Source: Zea mays (Eukaryota; Streptophyta; Magnoliopsida; Poales; Poaceae). From it: a DNA stretch of 64,000 bases. Location of the stretch: NCBI RefSeq assembly GCF_902167145.1, contig NC_050098.1:17566501-17630500 (forward strand), read 5' to 3'. Within the stretch, counting starts at the first letter, position 1, and every line of letters starts with the position of its first letter. The notes under the pieces are model-generated. The model was not told where the DNA came from and did not search any database. It was given only the letters and a program-made list of their open reading frames with translations. Below, piece by piece: positions 20,399-31,632 of the stretch. The position numbers were made by a program, and so were the translations under genes.

Positions 20399-23300
20399 TC
20401 AATCAAAATTCCGAGAATCAAGAATATTTAGCTCATTCCTAAGTTTGCTAAAGGTTTTCTCATCTAGTGGCTTGGTAAAGATATCGTCTAATTGATCTTT
20501 GGTGTTAACATAAGCTATTTCGATATTCCCCCTTTGTTGGTGATCTCTCAGAAAGTGATACCGAATGTCTATGTGCTTAGTGTGGCTGTGTTCAATGGGA
20601 TTATCCGCCATACGGATTGCACTCTCATTGTCACATAGGAGAGGGACTTTGCTCAATTTGTAGTCATAGTCCCGGAGGGTTTGCCTTATCCAAAGCAATT
20701 GCGCGCAACAATGGCCTGCGGCAATATACTCGGCTTTGGCGGTAGAAAGAGCTATGTAGTTTTGTTTCTTTGAAGCCCAAGACACCAGGGATCTCCCCAG
20801 AAACTGACAAGTCTCTGATGTGCTCTTCCTATCAATTTTACACCCTACCCAATCGGCATCGGAATATCCTATTAAATCAAAAGTGGATCCCCTGGGGTAC
20901 CAAAGCCCAAACTTAGGAGTGTAAACTAAATACCGCATGATTCTCTTTACGGCCCTAAGGTGAACTTCCTTAGGATCGGCTTGAAACCTTGCACACATGC
21001 ATACAAAAAGCATAATATCCGGTTGAGATGCACATAAGTAGAGTAAAGATCCTATCATCGACCGGTATACCTTTTGATCTACGAATTTACCTCTCGTGTC
21101 GAGGTCGAGATGCCCATTGGTTCCCATGGGTGTCTTGATGGGTTTGGCATCCTTCATTCCAAACTTCTTAAGAATGTCTTGAATGCACTTGGTTTGGCTG
21201 ATGAAGGTGCCATCCTGGAGTTGTTTAATTTGAAATCCTAAGAAATATCTCAACTCCCCCATCATAGATATCTCGAATTTTTAAACCATGATCCTGCTAA
21301 ACTCTTCACAAGTAGATTTGTTAGTAGACCCAAATATGATATCATCAACATAAATTTGGCATATGAACAAGTCTTTTTCAACAGTTTTAGTAAAGAGTGT
21401 AGGATCGGCTTTACCGACTTTGAAGCCATTAGTGATAAGAAAATCTCGCAGGCATTCATACCATGCTCTTGGGGCTTGCTTTAGCCCATAAAGCGCCTTT
21501 GAGAGTTTATATACATGGTTAGGATACTCACTATCTTCAAAGCCAGGAGGTTGCTCAACGTAGACCTCTTCCTTGATTGGTCCATTGAGGAAGACACTTT
21601 TCACGTCCATTTGGTAAAGCTTAAAGCCATGGTAAGTAGCATAGGCAAGTAATATACGAATTGACTCAAGCCTAGCTACGGGTGCATAAGTTTCATCGAA
21701 ATCCAAACCTTTGACTTGTGAATACCCTTTGGCCACAAGTTAGGCTTTGTTCCTTATCACCACACCATGCTCATCCTGCTTGTTGTGGAATACCCATTTG
21801 GTACCTACAACATTTTGATTATGATGTGGAACCAAATGACATACCTCATTTCTCGTGAAGTTGTTGAGCTCCTCTTGCATTGCCATCACCCAATCCGAAT
21901 CTCTTAGTGCATCCTCTACCCTGTAAGGCTCAATAGTGGAAACAAAAGAGTAATGTTCACAGAAATGAGCAACCCAAGATCTAGTGGTTACCCCCTTATG
22001 AATGTCACCGAGGATGGAGTTGATGGGGTGATCTCGTTGAATTGCTTGGTGGACGCTTGGGTGTGGTGGTCTTTGACCCTGAACTTTTTGCTCGTCTTCC
22101 TTGTCTTTATTGTCTTCATCTCCCCCTTGATCATTGACCTCTTCTTGAGGTGGCTCATCTTCTTGATCTTCAACCTCATTTTCTTGAGCCTGATCCTCAT
22201 CTTGAGTTGGTGGAGATGCTTGCATGGAAGATGAAGGTTGATCTTATGCTTGTGGAGACTCTTCGGATTCCTTAGGACACACATCCCCAATGGACATGTT
22301 CCTTAGCACCACGCACAGAGCCTCTTCATCATCTAGCTCATCAAGATCAACTTGCTCCACTTGGGAGCCATTAGTCTCATCAAACATAATGCCAAAAGAA
22401 ACCTCAACTAATCCAGTGGATTTGTTGAAGATTCTATATGCCCTTGTGTTTGAGTCATAACCAAGTAAAAAGCCTTCTATAACTTTAGGAGCAAATTTAG
22501 ATTTTCTACCTCTTTTAACAAGAATAAAGCATTTACTCCCAAAGACTCTAAAATATGAAACATTGGGCTTTTTACCAACGAGGAGTTCGTATGATGTCTT
22601 CTTGAGGATTCTGTAAAGATATAACCGGTTGATGGAGTAGCAAGCGGTGTTAATCGCCTCGGCCCAAAACCGGTCCGGTGTCTTGTATTCATCAAGCATG
22701 GTTCTTGCCATGTCCAGTAGAGTTCTATTCTTCCTCTCCACTACACCATTTTGTTGAGGTGTGTAGGGAGAAGAGAACTCATGCTTGATCCCCTCATCCT
22801 CAAGAAATCCTTCTATTTGCGAATTCTTGAACTCCGTCCCATTATCGCTTCTTATCTTCTTGGTTCTCAATCCGAACTCATTTTGAGCCCGTCTTAAGAA
22901 TCCCTTTAAAGTCTCTTGGGTTTGTGATTTTTCTTGCAAAAAGAATACCCAAGTGAAGCGAGAATAATCATCCACAATAACTAGACAGTACTTACTCCCG
23001 CCGATGCTTATGTAAGCTATCGGGCCGAATAAATCCATGTGGAGTAACTCGAGTGGCCTGTCTGTCGTCATGATGTTCTTGTGTGGATGATGGATGCCAA
23101 CTTGCTTTTCCTGCTTGACATGCGCTACAAACCCTGTCTTTCTCAAAATGAACATTGGTTAGTCCTAAAATGTGATCTCCCTTTAGAAGTATGTGGAGAT
23201 TCTTCATCCCAACATGGGCATATCGGCGATGCCAGAGCCAACCCATATTAGTCTTAGCAATTAAGCAAGTGTCAAGTTCAGCTTTGTTTTCATTAAAATC

Positions 23301-23669
23301 AACTAAATATAACTGACCCTCCAACACTCTCTTAAATGCTATTGAATCATTACTTCTTCTAAAGACAGTAACACATATATCAGTAAAAAGACAGTTGTAG
23401 TCCATTTTACATAATTGAGAAACTGAAAGCAAATTGTAATATAAAGAATTTACAAGAAAAATATTGGAAATAGAATGGTCAGGTGATATAGCAATTTTAC
23501 CTAGTTCTTTGACCAAACCTTGATTTCCATCTCCGAATGTGATGGCTCGTTGGGGATCTTCGTTTTTCTCGTAGGAGGAGAACATTCTCTTCTCCCCTGT
23601 CATGTGGTTTGTGCATCCGCTATCAATTATCCAGCTTGAGCCTCCGGATGCATAAACCTGCAAAACAAT
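20399..23669 (-). pseudogene. pol: Pol of element C with stops and frameshifts
   Basis: On the minus strand, the protease (WIIDSGCTNHMTG) is near 23630, the zinc region (WHRRYAHVGM, CSACQAGK) near 23225-23110, the integrase (MDLFGP, RSDN, VVERKN) at 23050-22730, RT with YVDD near 21340, and RNase H (GYSDADWVG, STAKAEYIAAG) at 20870-20710. A frameshift lies near 23110 (after QAGK). Stops occur near 22241, 21738 and 21281. The stretch after 21281 restarts at MMGELRYFLGF and runs to the end of RNase H at 20399. In RNase H the usual TAEAEY is TAKAEY. The copy is non-functional. Confidence 0.85.
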
Positions 23670-26174
23670 TTAGGCCTTGTTCTTAGGTACCCAAACAGTC
23701 TTAGGTCCTTTGATGTTAGAAACAAGCACCTTGGGTACCCAAACACATGTCTTTGAACCCTTGTGTTTGCCCCCAACATATTTGGCAACTATTTTGCCTG
23801 ATTTTTTAGTGAGCACATAAGATGCATCAAAAGTTTTGAATGAAACATTATGCTCATTTGATGCAACAAGAGTTTTCTTTTTAGACATTTTAACATGAGT
23901 AGAATGCCTAGAGCTAGAAGCCTCATTCTTATACATAAATGCATGGTGAGAAACACTATGAGGTTTTCTAGCATTAATCCTCCTAATTTTGTGCTCAGGA
24001 TAATTAGCAAAATTAGACAATCTTTTAGGGGCATTAAGCTTGACATTGCTTACCTGTAGGAAACCAATGTCATCCTTAATGCCAGGGCATCTCCCATTAT
24101 AGAGCATGCTTCTAGCAAATTTAAACTTTTCATTTTCAATCTTATGCTCATTAATTTTAGCAGTCAATTTAGCTATGTGATCATTTTGTTGTTTGATCAT
24201 GGCAAGGTGATCATCCATAGCTTCTACATTAACATCTCTACGTCTAGTACAAATGGAAACATGATCAATGGTAGATGTAGAGGGTTTGCATGCATTTAAT
24301 TCTTCTACCTTAGCATTTAATTTAACATTCTCATCTCTAAGACAGGAAATAGAGTCATTGCAAACATTTAAATATTTAACCTTAGAAATTAAGCTAGCAT
24401 TTTCATCTCTAAGGCTAAAAATTGTATCATTCAATTTATCAATCTTAGCATTTAGACTAGCATTTTTATTTCTAAGACTGACAATTGAATCATGGCAAAT
24501 GCTAAGCTCCTTAGTCAATTTTTCACTTTTCTCTACTTCCTTAGCATAAGCATTTTTTACCTTAACATGTTTTTGTTTTCTTTAATAAGGAATTCCTTTT
24601 GGCTATCCAAAAGTTCATCCTTCTCATGAATGGCTCCTATCAATTCATTTAATTTTTCCTTTTGTTCTATGTTAAGGTTGGCAAAAAGAGTAAGCAAATC
24701 ATCTTCATCATCACTAGAACTACCCTCATCACTAGATGTAGTATACTTGGGGGTGGTTCTAGATTGTACCTTCTTATTTTTGCCATCCTTTGCCATGAAG
24801 CACTTGTGGCCGACGTTGGGGAAGAGGAGGCCTTTGTTGACGGCGATGTTGGTGGTGTCCTCGTCGGAGGAGGAGTCGGTGGAGCTATCATTGGAGTCCC
24901 ATTCCCGACACATGTGGGCATCGTCGCCCTTCTTCTTGTAATATCTCTTCTTCTCCTTCTTCCCCTTCTTGTCGTCGCCCCTGTCACTATCACTAGACAT
25001 TGGACATTTAGCAATAAAATGATCGGGCTTACCACACTTGTAGCACACCCTCTTGGAGCGGGGTTTGTAGTCCTTCCCCCTCCTTTGCTTGAGGATTTGG
25101 CGGAAGCTCTTGATGATGAGCGCTATTTCCTCATTGTCGAGCTTGGAGGCATCGATTGGAAGCCTACTTGGTGTAGACTCCCTCTTTTCTTCTTCCGTCG
25201 CCTTGAATGCGACGGGTTGCACCTCAGGTGTGAAGGTGGCGCCTTGCTTCAAGTTGATGATGTTTTTGGAGCCTTTGATCATTAGCTCAAAGCTCACAAA
25301 CTTTCCAATCACTTCCTCGGGAGACATTAGCTTGTATCTAGGATCTCCACGGATTAGTTGCACTTGAGTAGGATTGCGAAAACAAGGGATCTTAGAATAA
25401 CCTTGACCATTTCATGGTCATCCCATTTTGTGCTCCCGAGGTTGTGCACTTGGTTCACCAAGGTCTTGAGCTGGTTGTACATTGCTTTTGGCTCCTCTCC
25501 CTTGTTGAGGACGAATCGACCGAGTTCTCCCTCGATCGTTTCGCGCTTGGTGATCTTGGTCACCTCTCCCCTTCATGCGCCATCTTGAGGACGTCCCAAA
25601 TTTCCTTGGCGGTTTTTAACCCTTGCACCTTATTATACTCCTCTCGACACAAGGAGGCGAGGAGTATAGTCATGGCTTGGGAGTTAAAATGCCTAATTTG
25701 GTCGGCCTCATCCGAATCATAGTCCTTGTCCCCGACCTTAGGTACCTACGCTCCATACTCAACAATATCCCGAATACTTTTGTGAAGTGAGGTTAGATGA
25801 TGCCTCATTTTATCACTCCACATACAATAATCCTCACCATCAAAATATGGTGGTTTGCCTAAGGGAACGGAAAGTAATGGAGCACGCTTTGAAATACGAG
25901 GATAACATAGGGGCATCTTACTATACTTCTTGCGCTCATGGCGCTTAGAAGTAGTGGACGACGAGTCAGAGCCAGATGTGGAGGGCGACAATGAGTCAGT
26001 CTCGTAATAGACCACTTTCTTCATTTTCTTCTTCTTGTCGCCTCTCCTATGGGACTTGATGGAGGAAGAGGATTCCTCCTTATGCTTGTTGCTGAACTCT
26101 CTTGAGAGAGTCCTCCCCGAGCTTGTGGGCTTGTCGCTGGTCACGATCTCCCTCTTGGCGTGATCTCCCGACAT
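23670..26174 (-). pseudogene. gag: Gag of element C with stops and frameshifts
   Basis: It starts at the ATG on the minus strand at 26174 (MSGDHAKRE, as in element D). The N-terminal part ends at a stop at 25746. The frame changes before 25563 and again near 25360, so the matrix/UBN2-like part is split. The zinc knuckle C-Y-K-C-G-K...C lies near 25045-25000. A Ser/Asp-rich segment and a long Asn/Lys/Leu heptad region (24560-24080) follow. The end at TAA 23672-23670 follows VWVPKNKA. After the TAA the same frame runs directly into pol. Confidence 0.82.
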
Positions 26175-26202
26175 CACTTCGAGTTGTTAGACTCTAATGA
26201 AG

Positions 26203-26221
26203 TACCGGGCTCTGATATCAA
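26203..26221 (-). other. Primer binding site of element C
   Basis: Next to the LTR end, the minus strand reads TTGATATCAGAGCCCGG, close to the initiator tRNA-Met complement (TGGTATCAGAGC) used by most plant copia elements. One mismatch (A for G) is visible. Confidence 0.7.
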
Positions 26222-26222
26222 T

Positions 26223-26312
26223 TGAAAGTCGCCTAGAGGGGGATGGATAGGCGAAACCTAAAATCTATAAACTTAAGCACACACTACAAGCGGAGGTTAG
26301 CGTTAGAATTAA
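26223..26312 (-). repeat. 5' LTR remnant of element C (about 90 bp)
   Basis: The sequence TGAAAGTCGCCTAGAGGGGG...GCGTTAGAATTAA matches the start of the solo LTR at 27714. Identity ends at 26312 and unrelated TAGTATGTAATAGTATG follows, marking a deletion or rearrangement breakpoint. Confidence 0.85.
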
Positions 26313-26631
26313 TAGTATGTAATAGTATGTAACAGTGAAGATTGCCTCCTCATCTATTGAATGGCATATCGGAGTGAATTCTTGATGCTAACGTGATACT
26401 TGAAATCAACATTTTCCTAAAAAGTAATGATATGTACCAGTCAAGAATTCTCTATTGCTTTATTGAAACAAATTAGCACACAACTCCAACCCCCTGAACC
26501 GGTGATTAATGATCAAGTGCACGACTAAGTTACCATGCTTGTGAAAAACAAAACCTAAACCCTAATTTGTTATAATAGCAGACCTAAACCCTAAATAAAT
26601 CAAATGACGAGCAGAGTAGTTCGATTCCACC

Positions 26632-26895
26632 CTAAACCCCATGCGACAATAGGAGAGAAAGAAAATCAGTCACTAAGGATTCCACCATGGAGTTATCTTC
26701 AACAAAACTTCGATACACCACAGCTTCGATGGTTAGTTGAACCTTATCAGCGGCAATAGTGACAGATTGCACCGCCGAAAGGGCCTCCTTCTCCGCCACC
26801 ACTGCCGCACATCGAGCCTCCACAGCTGCAACGGCCGCGGCACGAGCCGCATCAACAGCTTCTGCAACAGCGACGACCGGAGCAGTTCGATCCAT
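26632..26895 (-). CDS. Small hypothetical Ala-rich frame, possible gene fragment
   Basis: This is 87 codons with the ATG on the minus strand at 26895. The first about 45 residues are Ala/Val/Glu helix-forming, and the rest is mixed (VVYRSFVEDNSMVESLVTDF). The GC content is higher than its surroundings, and the upstream CCTAGCCGCCGCACAC stretch looks like a grass leader. I do not recognise the product. It is equally likely to be noncoding. Confidence 0.25.
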   Translation of the reverse strand: MDRTAPVVAVAEAVDAARAAAVAAVEARCAAVVAEKEALSAVQSVTIAADKVQLTIEAVVYRSFVEDNSMVESLVTDFLSLLLSHGV

Positions 26896-27480
26896 GGGGT
26901 TTAGTGTGCGGCGGCTAGGTTTTCTTGGGGAGGGAAAGAAATCGAGCGACAGAGGAGGGAGCGGTGGCTAGGGTTTCTAGGAAATATATCTCACTCGAGC
27001 GACAGAGGAGGGTAACAGATACATGACAGCGTGAGTATCAGAGGAATAATCCTCATCGGTAGCTAGTAATGGAGTCATCGTGTCCATTTGAATGTATGGG
27101 CTTTGCCCGGTTTTTCATAACATCGAATTTCTCACCTTGGCCTTCATTTCATCGAAGCCACACCAGTGATGTTTTGTAATGTCAAACTAGGTGAGTGACC
27201 GTGCGTTGGGACGGTGTACAAATTATTCGATAAATGTTAGTGCACAACAATTACATGGAAACGAACAACATATATATCAACCCCAATATCTCACATATGA
27301 GGAGTGGACATGTCAATCAGTAATAGCAAGTGATTGTTCCCCAGAAGTCGTGAAAGGTGAGATTAGGAAGAAGGGATATTGGGGAAGTAATATTCTATTT
27401 CTTAATTGCCAAATGTTCGAATACAAGAGATAAATAGGCATTATGACTTCTAACAAACATAGATGGGAAATCTCCTCAAA

Positions 27481-27623
27481 TTGAGACAGTGGTTTCTGGC
27501 TGCGGTACTCGGTCTCCATCGATGATTTGTTGCAACTCAATGTTCAGCACCTTGAGACAGTGGTTTCTAGTTGTGGTGACTCAGTCTCCATCGATGATTT
27601 GTTGCAACTCAATGTTCAGCACC
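27481..27623. repeat. 71-bp tandem duplication
   Basis: The unit TTGAGACAGTGGTTTCT...CAATGTTCAGCACC occurs twice in a row with a few substitutions. No coding role is apparent. Confidence 0.8.
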
Positions 27624-27713
27624 AGATTAAATTGACTTTCGCTAACATCGTTCCTATAAATTAGACACAAATCAGCTTGGTGCTATAACAAAACAGAGAA
27701 AATAGAAGATAGG

Positions 27714-28814
27714 TGAAAGTCGCCTAGAGGGGGGTGGATAGGAGAAACCTAAAATTTATAAACTTAAGCGCACACTACAAGCGAGGGTTAGCGTTAGAAT
27801 TAAAGTCAAGTCCGAAAGAGAGGGAAAACAAATCAACCAAGAAATAAAGCGAGTGAACATGGTGATTTGTTTTACTGAGGTTCGGTTCTAAAGAACCTAG
27901 TCCCTGTTGAGGTGGTCACAAAGACCGGGTCTCTTTCAACCCTTTCCCTCTCTTAAACGGTCACTTAGACCGAGTGAGCTTTCTCCTTAATCAAACGGGT
28001 CACTTAGACCCCACAAGGACCACCACACACTTAGGTCTCTTGCTTTGATTACAAGTCACTTGGGGACAAGAATGAGGAAGGAAGAAAGCGATCCAAGCAA
28101 CAAGAGCGCAAATGAACACGAAAACACACTCTCTCAAGTCACTAGGTGATTGGAATGAATTTGAGACTTGGAGAGGCTTTGATCTTTTGAATTATGCCTA
28201 GGAGTGAATGCACTAGCTCTTGTATTGAATGAGAATTTCAGAAAACTTGGATGCTTGGAGTTGTGGTGGTTGGGGGTATTTATAGCCCTCAACCACCAAG
28301 GTAGCCGTTGGGAGGCTACTGGCGATGGGCGCACCGGACATACACTGTAGGCTGTCCGGTGCGCTGCCACGTCACCCAACCATTAGGGTTTAGGAGCAGT
28401 CGACCGTTGGAGGCTTTGTCCTCATGCGGCACCGGACAGTCCGGTGCCACACCAGACAGGTTATGTTCATTGTCCGGTGCGCCTCTGACTATGCGCTCTG
28501 ACTCCGCGCGCACTGTTATTCATTGTTCATCTATGTCAGCGGCTTTTGCAGTCAATCGTTGCGCTAGATAGCTGTTGCTCCGCCGGTGCACCGGACAGTC
28601 CGGTGAATTATAGTGGAGTGCGCCCGAAGAAACCCGAGAGTGGCTAGTTTGACTCTGTACGGTCTTGGTGCACGAATATTCATTGGTTTATGTTGAACCT
28701 TTATGCACCTGTAGAACATGTATTATAGAGCAAACTAGTTAGTCCATTTGTTTATGTTGGATACTCAACCACCAAAATTAATTGTGGGAAAAGGTCAACC
28801 CTATTTCTCTTTCA
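27714..28814 (-). repeat. Solo LTR, Opie-like (1101 bp), TSD ATAGG
   Basis: On the plus strand it runs from TGAAAGTCGCC to TCTCTTTCA, complete at both ends and flanked by ATAGG (27709-27713) and ATAGG (28815-28819). No internal region is attached, so it is a product of LTR-LTR recombination. It matches the LTRs of element C and carries palindromes (28330-28604) and a reverse TATA box near 28277-28285. Confidence 0.92.
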
Positions 28815-28819
28815 ATAGG

Positions 28820-29117
28820 CAAGTAATTTTCTCAACCAAACAGTTACTTCAACACAAAAAGTTAACTAACGACGATTTGCATCTATACAATAACAAATCT
28901 GGAGATGATGACTTGGTGAGGCTTTCTCTTCCAAGAACTGGTGTAGAATTCAATCAGATTCAGACAACAACATTAGCCACCAACATTTAAGGAAGTTGGA
29001 GTAGGCTCGAGTTGAAACCCAACATTAGCCACCAACAAAAATCGAAAAGGAAAAAATACAAGGCAAACTGAAATAGATCATGAATGCAAAATAAGCCAAG
29101 AGCAAGATAAAACTTAC
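28820..29117. other. Noncoding flank, downstream of the esterase fragment
   Basis: AT-rich sequence with no recognised feature. The motif 'ttagccaccaacatttaagg / ttagccaccaacaaaaatcg' is repeated near 28974 and 29022. Confidence 0.5.
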
Positions 29118-30468
29118 ATAAAGTAGAGATTGTCATGATCTTCAACCATCTGCTGCAGCAGTGGAGGCTGCCCTTCATCATCGTCAGTTAGAAAGAGATG
29201 TCTACTAGTTCTCCTAAATATCCAATGAACGATGTGGCAAGCAACCTTTTCCATTGCAACAGATCCAAACAGGAGTGGAACCTAGTTTGTAAATGAAGAA
29301 AGTTAGCATCAAATAAAGAGTGCAAGTGACTTATGCCAATGGCCAAGTGAATATGGCATATAAACTACATCAGAACTGGAAGTTTTTTCACTTAAATAAA
29401 TGGACAGAAGAGCTGAGCATCATTGCATTAAGAACTAAATAAATACAACAAACCTACAACATAAATCATTATATTTGCACCAGAAACATAAAGACAACGA
29501 TCTCGATCACACCACTATACAACCTCAAGAGACAACTTAGGATTTGGAATGGAGGGAGTAGTTTCTAGTGGTTGTAAAGATAAGAATCAAAAAAAGTCTC
29601 ACAACAAATTTGTAATTTTTCAGTAAATGGCACCAGTGTTGTTTTCTTCATCAAAAGGGTTCGGAGGTGTTTTAGCACCTCTACATGACCCTTTCATGCA
29701 CTTTAGATGCATTGAAATCAGTAAAAACAAAGTTAGCACCAAGTATTGCTCCATATGTTATTATGTTCTACCATCTAGTCGAACCCTAGATGGATTAACC
29801 ATCAATAGAAACATACGACTTTTCTTTACAGGAAATGAGAAACATTAAGGACATGACTCATGAGCAAATTATTCTTCCAGTTCTTTCAAAAGATATTATA
29901 TAGGGCATGAGCAAATGGTTTTACAGTTGTTCCAATAGATGGATACAATATCACCTTTTTTCATGCATCATCTTTATGGTGAACAGACAAATTACCCAAA
30001 CAGATCACTGAAAAGAGGCAGTCAAAAGTTGAACCTGCTTGTTCCCTCGTGAACCAAGGTGAGGCGTTGCTATAGTAATAAAGTTTATTCCTACCAAGCC
30101 ACAGATGGTTCCTTTAGTATTTCCATCAGACGCGATGTCTGGATGTCTATAAAGTCTTGCAATTGCATATCTTGCTGCTAATCCTCCAACGGAGTGTGCA
30201 AGGAAAGAAATTTTGGTGATTTCTGGCCTTCGACTAATTACATCAAGCACCTGAGTAAGAGGAGAATGCAAGTTAGCATCTAGACTGATTGTTCAGACAA
30301 TAGGAACTGTGCCAGAGAACAGTTTGATAAAGAATAAAATTTTATTACAAATTACTATGGACCAACAGCTAGTTCTTGAATTAGCTATTTGCATTACTTA
30401 CCTTGCTAAGCGTTCCCCCATGACGTCAACTCCATCTAGAGTCAACATTGATGCATTTTTTTCACTAC
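29118..30468 (-). pseudogene. Gene fragment of a DUF676 serine esterase/lipase, three exons
   Basis: Three exon-like blocks lie on the minus strand. Exon 30468-30402 encodes ASMLTLDGVDVMGERLA. Exon 30250-30035 (72 codons) encodes the nucleophile region ISFLAHSVGGLAARYA, i.e. G/A-H-S-x-G, and ATPHLGSRGNKQ. Exon 29281-29118 encodes the WIFRRTSRHLFLTDDDEGQPPLL block. Splice signals are visible: GTAAGT donors after the first and third blocks, CAG/TAG acceptors before the second and third. The second and third join in phase; the first and second do not, so a small exon is missing or the copy is damaged. In the family this is an alpha/beta-hydrolase of about 350-400 residues; only the middle is here, and no start or end exon was found. 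It is a relic or a captured fragment. Confidence 0.75.
29282..30034 (-). other. Intron-like interval in the esterase fragment
   Basis: Noncoding and AT-rich. It separates the nucleophile exon from the WIFRRT exon, with GT at its minus-strand start (30034-30033) and AG at its end. No transposon was recognised in it. Confidence 0.5.
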
Positions 30469-30658
30469 CTGGAAAAATGCATCAAATAAGTCTGTACATT
30501 ACAGGCTAGATAAACAGGCTATTCACTTCAAATTACAAAATTCAAGAAGGGAGACTTGCATTACACTATGGTAATTATATAGCAGAACTCAAAGCTTGCA
30601 TATGAACTATTCAGAATTGAGAGCATTAATGAGTAGAGGGAGAAGATGTAGAAAATAA

Positions 30659-30740
30659 TACTACCTCTGTTCTCTAATATTTGTCACACGCTAGTTCATT
30701 TTTGAACTAAACCGCGACAAAAAAGAGTATGGAGGGAGTA
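30659..30740. mobile_element. Short Stowaway-like MITE
   Basis: About 82 bp, from CTACCTCTGTTCTC to ATGGAGGGAGTAG. The ends form an imperfect inverted repeat of the CTCCCTCYGTTC type, bordered by TA. The interior is AT-rich with a weak hairpin. Short degenerate Stowaway copies of this form are common in grasses. Confidence 0.6.
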
Positions 30741-31632
30741 GTTAGTATAATGAGTTGAAACAATATACAAGCTCAGAGTAGTGAAATTCAGTAACAGTCA
30801 ACTACATCTCCAATCATATACCTCTTTTCTCAACAAATGGATTTGCTTTATGAGAGAAAAGAAAGGGCTCCAAACCAAGACTGCATCCAGTTGCAAGGAT
30901 GCTGCATGCGTATCTGACCCAACTAACATAACATCACACCATTCTGGGTGCTACTCAATAAAACACTGCCCACAGGTCAGAATGTAATAAAGCTGGCGTG
31001 TAGCCTGCTCGCCAGGGTGAGCAAGGACAATGGGCTTCAACGTCGGCGCTGGAGATGGTGGCAGAGGGGCGAAGTCCAACGCAGACGCGAGGTCGAGCAC
31101 AAGGAATGGCCAGCAACACCAGCATGAGCCTGGAGCATGTAGAAGCCTGTGGAGGAAGAGAAGGAGGCGACATACCTAACCTCGTCCATGCGCACCTCCA
31201 CAGAAATTTAGATCTAACCGAAAAGGGGTAGGGCATGGCCCTCACCGTCGGCTCGAGGGAGTGCCTAGCAGGTTGGCGGTGCTAGCAACTGGGACCGGTG
31301 GAGCTAGGCGAGCGGCTTTCTAGTAGGTCAGCAAGGTCGAGATCCGCTTTCTAGCAGGAGGGGGCTAGGAGAGGGGTGAGCAGCGGTGGCGAGCAGGTCA
31401 GGGTGTCAGGGAGGAAGGACGCGAGCAGGGGGACGAAGATCAACAAATCGCGACGGCTAACTCGGAGGAGAAGAACACGAGTAGGGGGACGGTGGCTGTC
31501 GCGGTGGTGGGTGTGCCCGCAAGTGGGGTGGCTGTCTCAGGGTGAGGGGAAGGCGCGGGCGTGCAGGGCGCGAGCTCGGTGGCGAGAATGGTGGCGCTCG
31601 GAGGCATGAATGGCGGGGCTTCCCTTAAGCAC
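30741..31632. other. Unassigned flank, turning GC-rich rightwards
   Basis: The first 200 bp are AT-rich. From about 30970 the sequence is GC-rich with open frames on both strands but no recognisable protein. Sequence continuity with 35177-35900 is broken only by the solo LTR. It may be a leader or first exon of the esterase fragment, but I found no matching residues. Confidence 0.4.

Larger units (their letters stand above)
18411..26312 (-). mobile_element. Decayed Sirevirus-type element C (Opie-like), minus strand
   Basis: Read on the minus strand: 5' LTR remnant (26312-26223), PBS, gag, pol, a 3' internal region with purine tract, and the 3' LTR (19530-18411). The 3' LTR lacks its last 76 or so bases because element B is inserted there. 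The 5' LTR keeps only about 90 bp, joined to unrelated DNA at 26312/26313. Gag and pol carry several stops and frameshifts. It is closely related to element D and to the solo LTR at 27714. Confidence 0.88.
26313..27713. other. Unassigned segment with a small GC-rich open frame and a tandem repeat
   Basis: I recognise no known family. A minus-strand frame (26895-26632) starts MDRTAPVVAVAEAVDAARAA, is Ala/Val-rich and 87 codons long, and follows a 5'UTR-like stretch with AAACCCTAG-type sequence. It could be a first exon of a gene fragment. A 71-bp unit is tandemly repeated at 27481-27551 and 27552-27623. The segment ends at the ATAGG target duplication of the solo LTR. Confidence 0.5.

Noticed and set aside
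24662..25285. 207-codon plus-strand frame
   Set aside because: Shadow of the minus-strand gag of element C.
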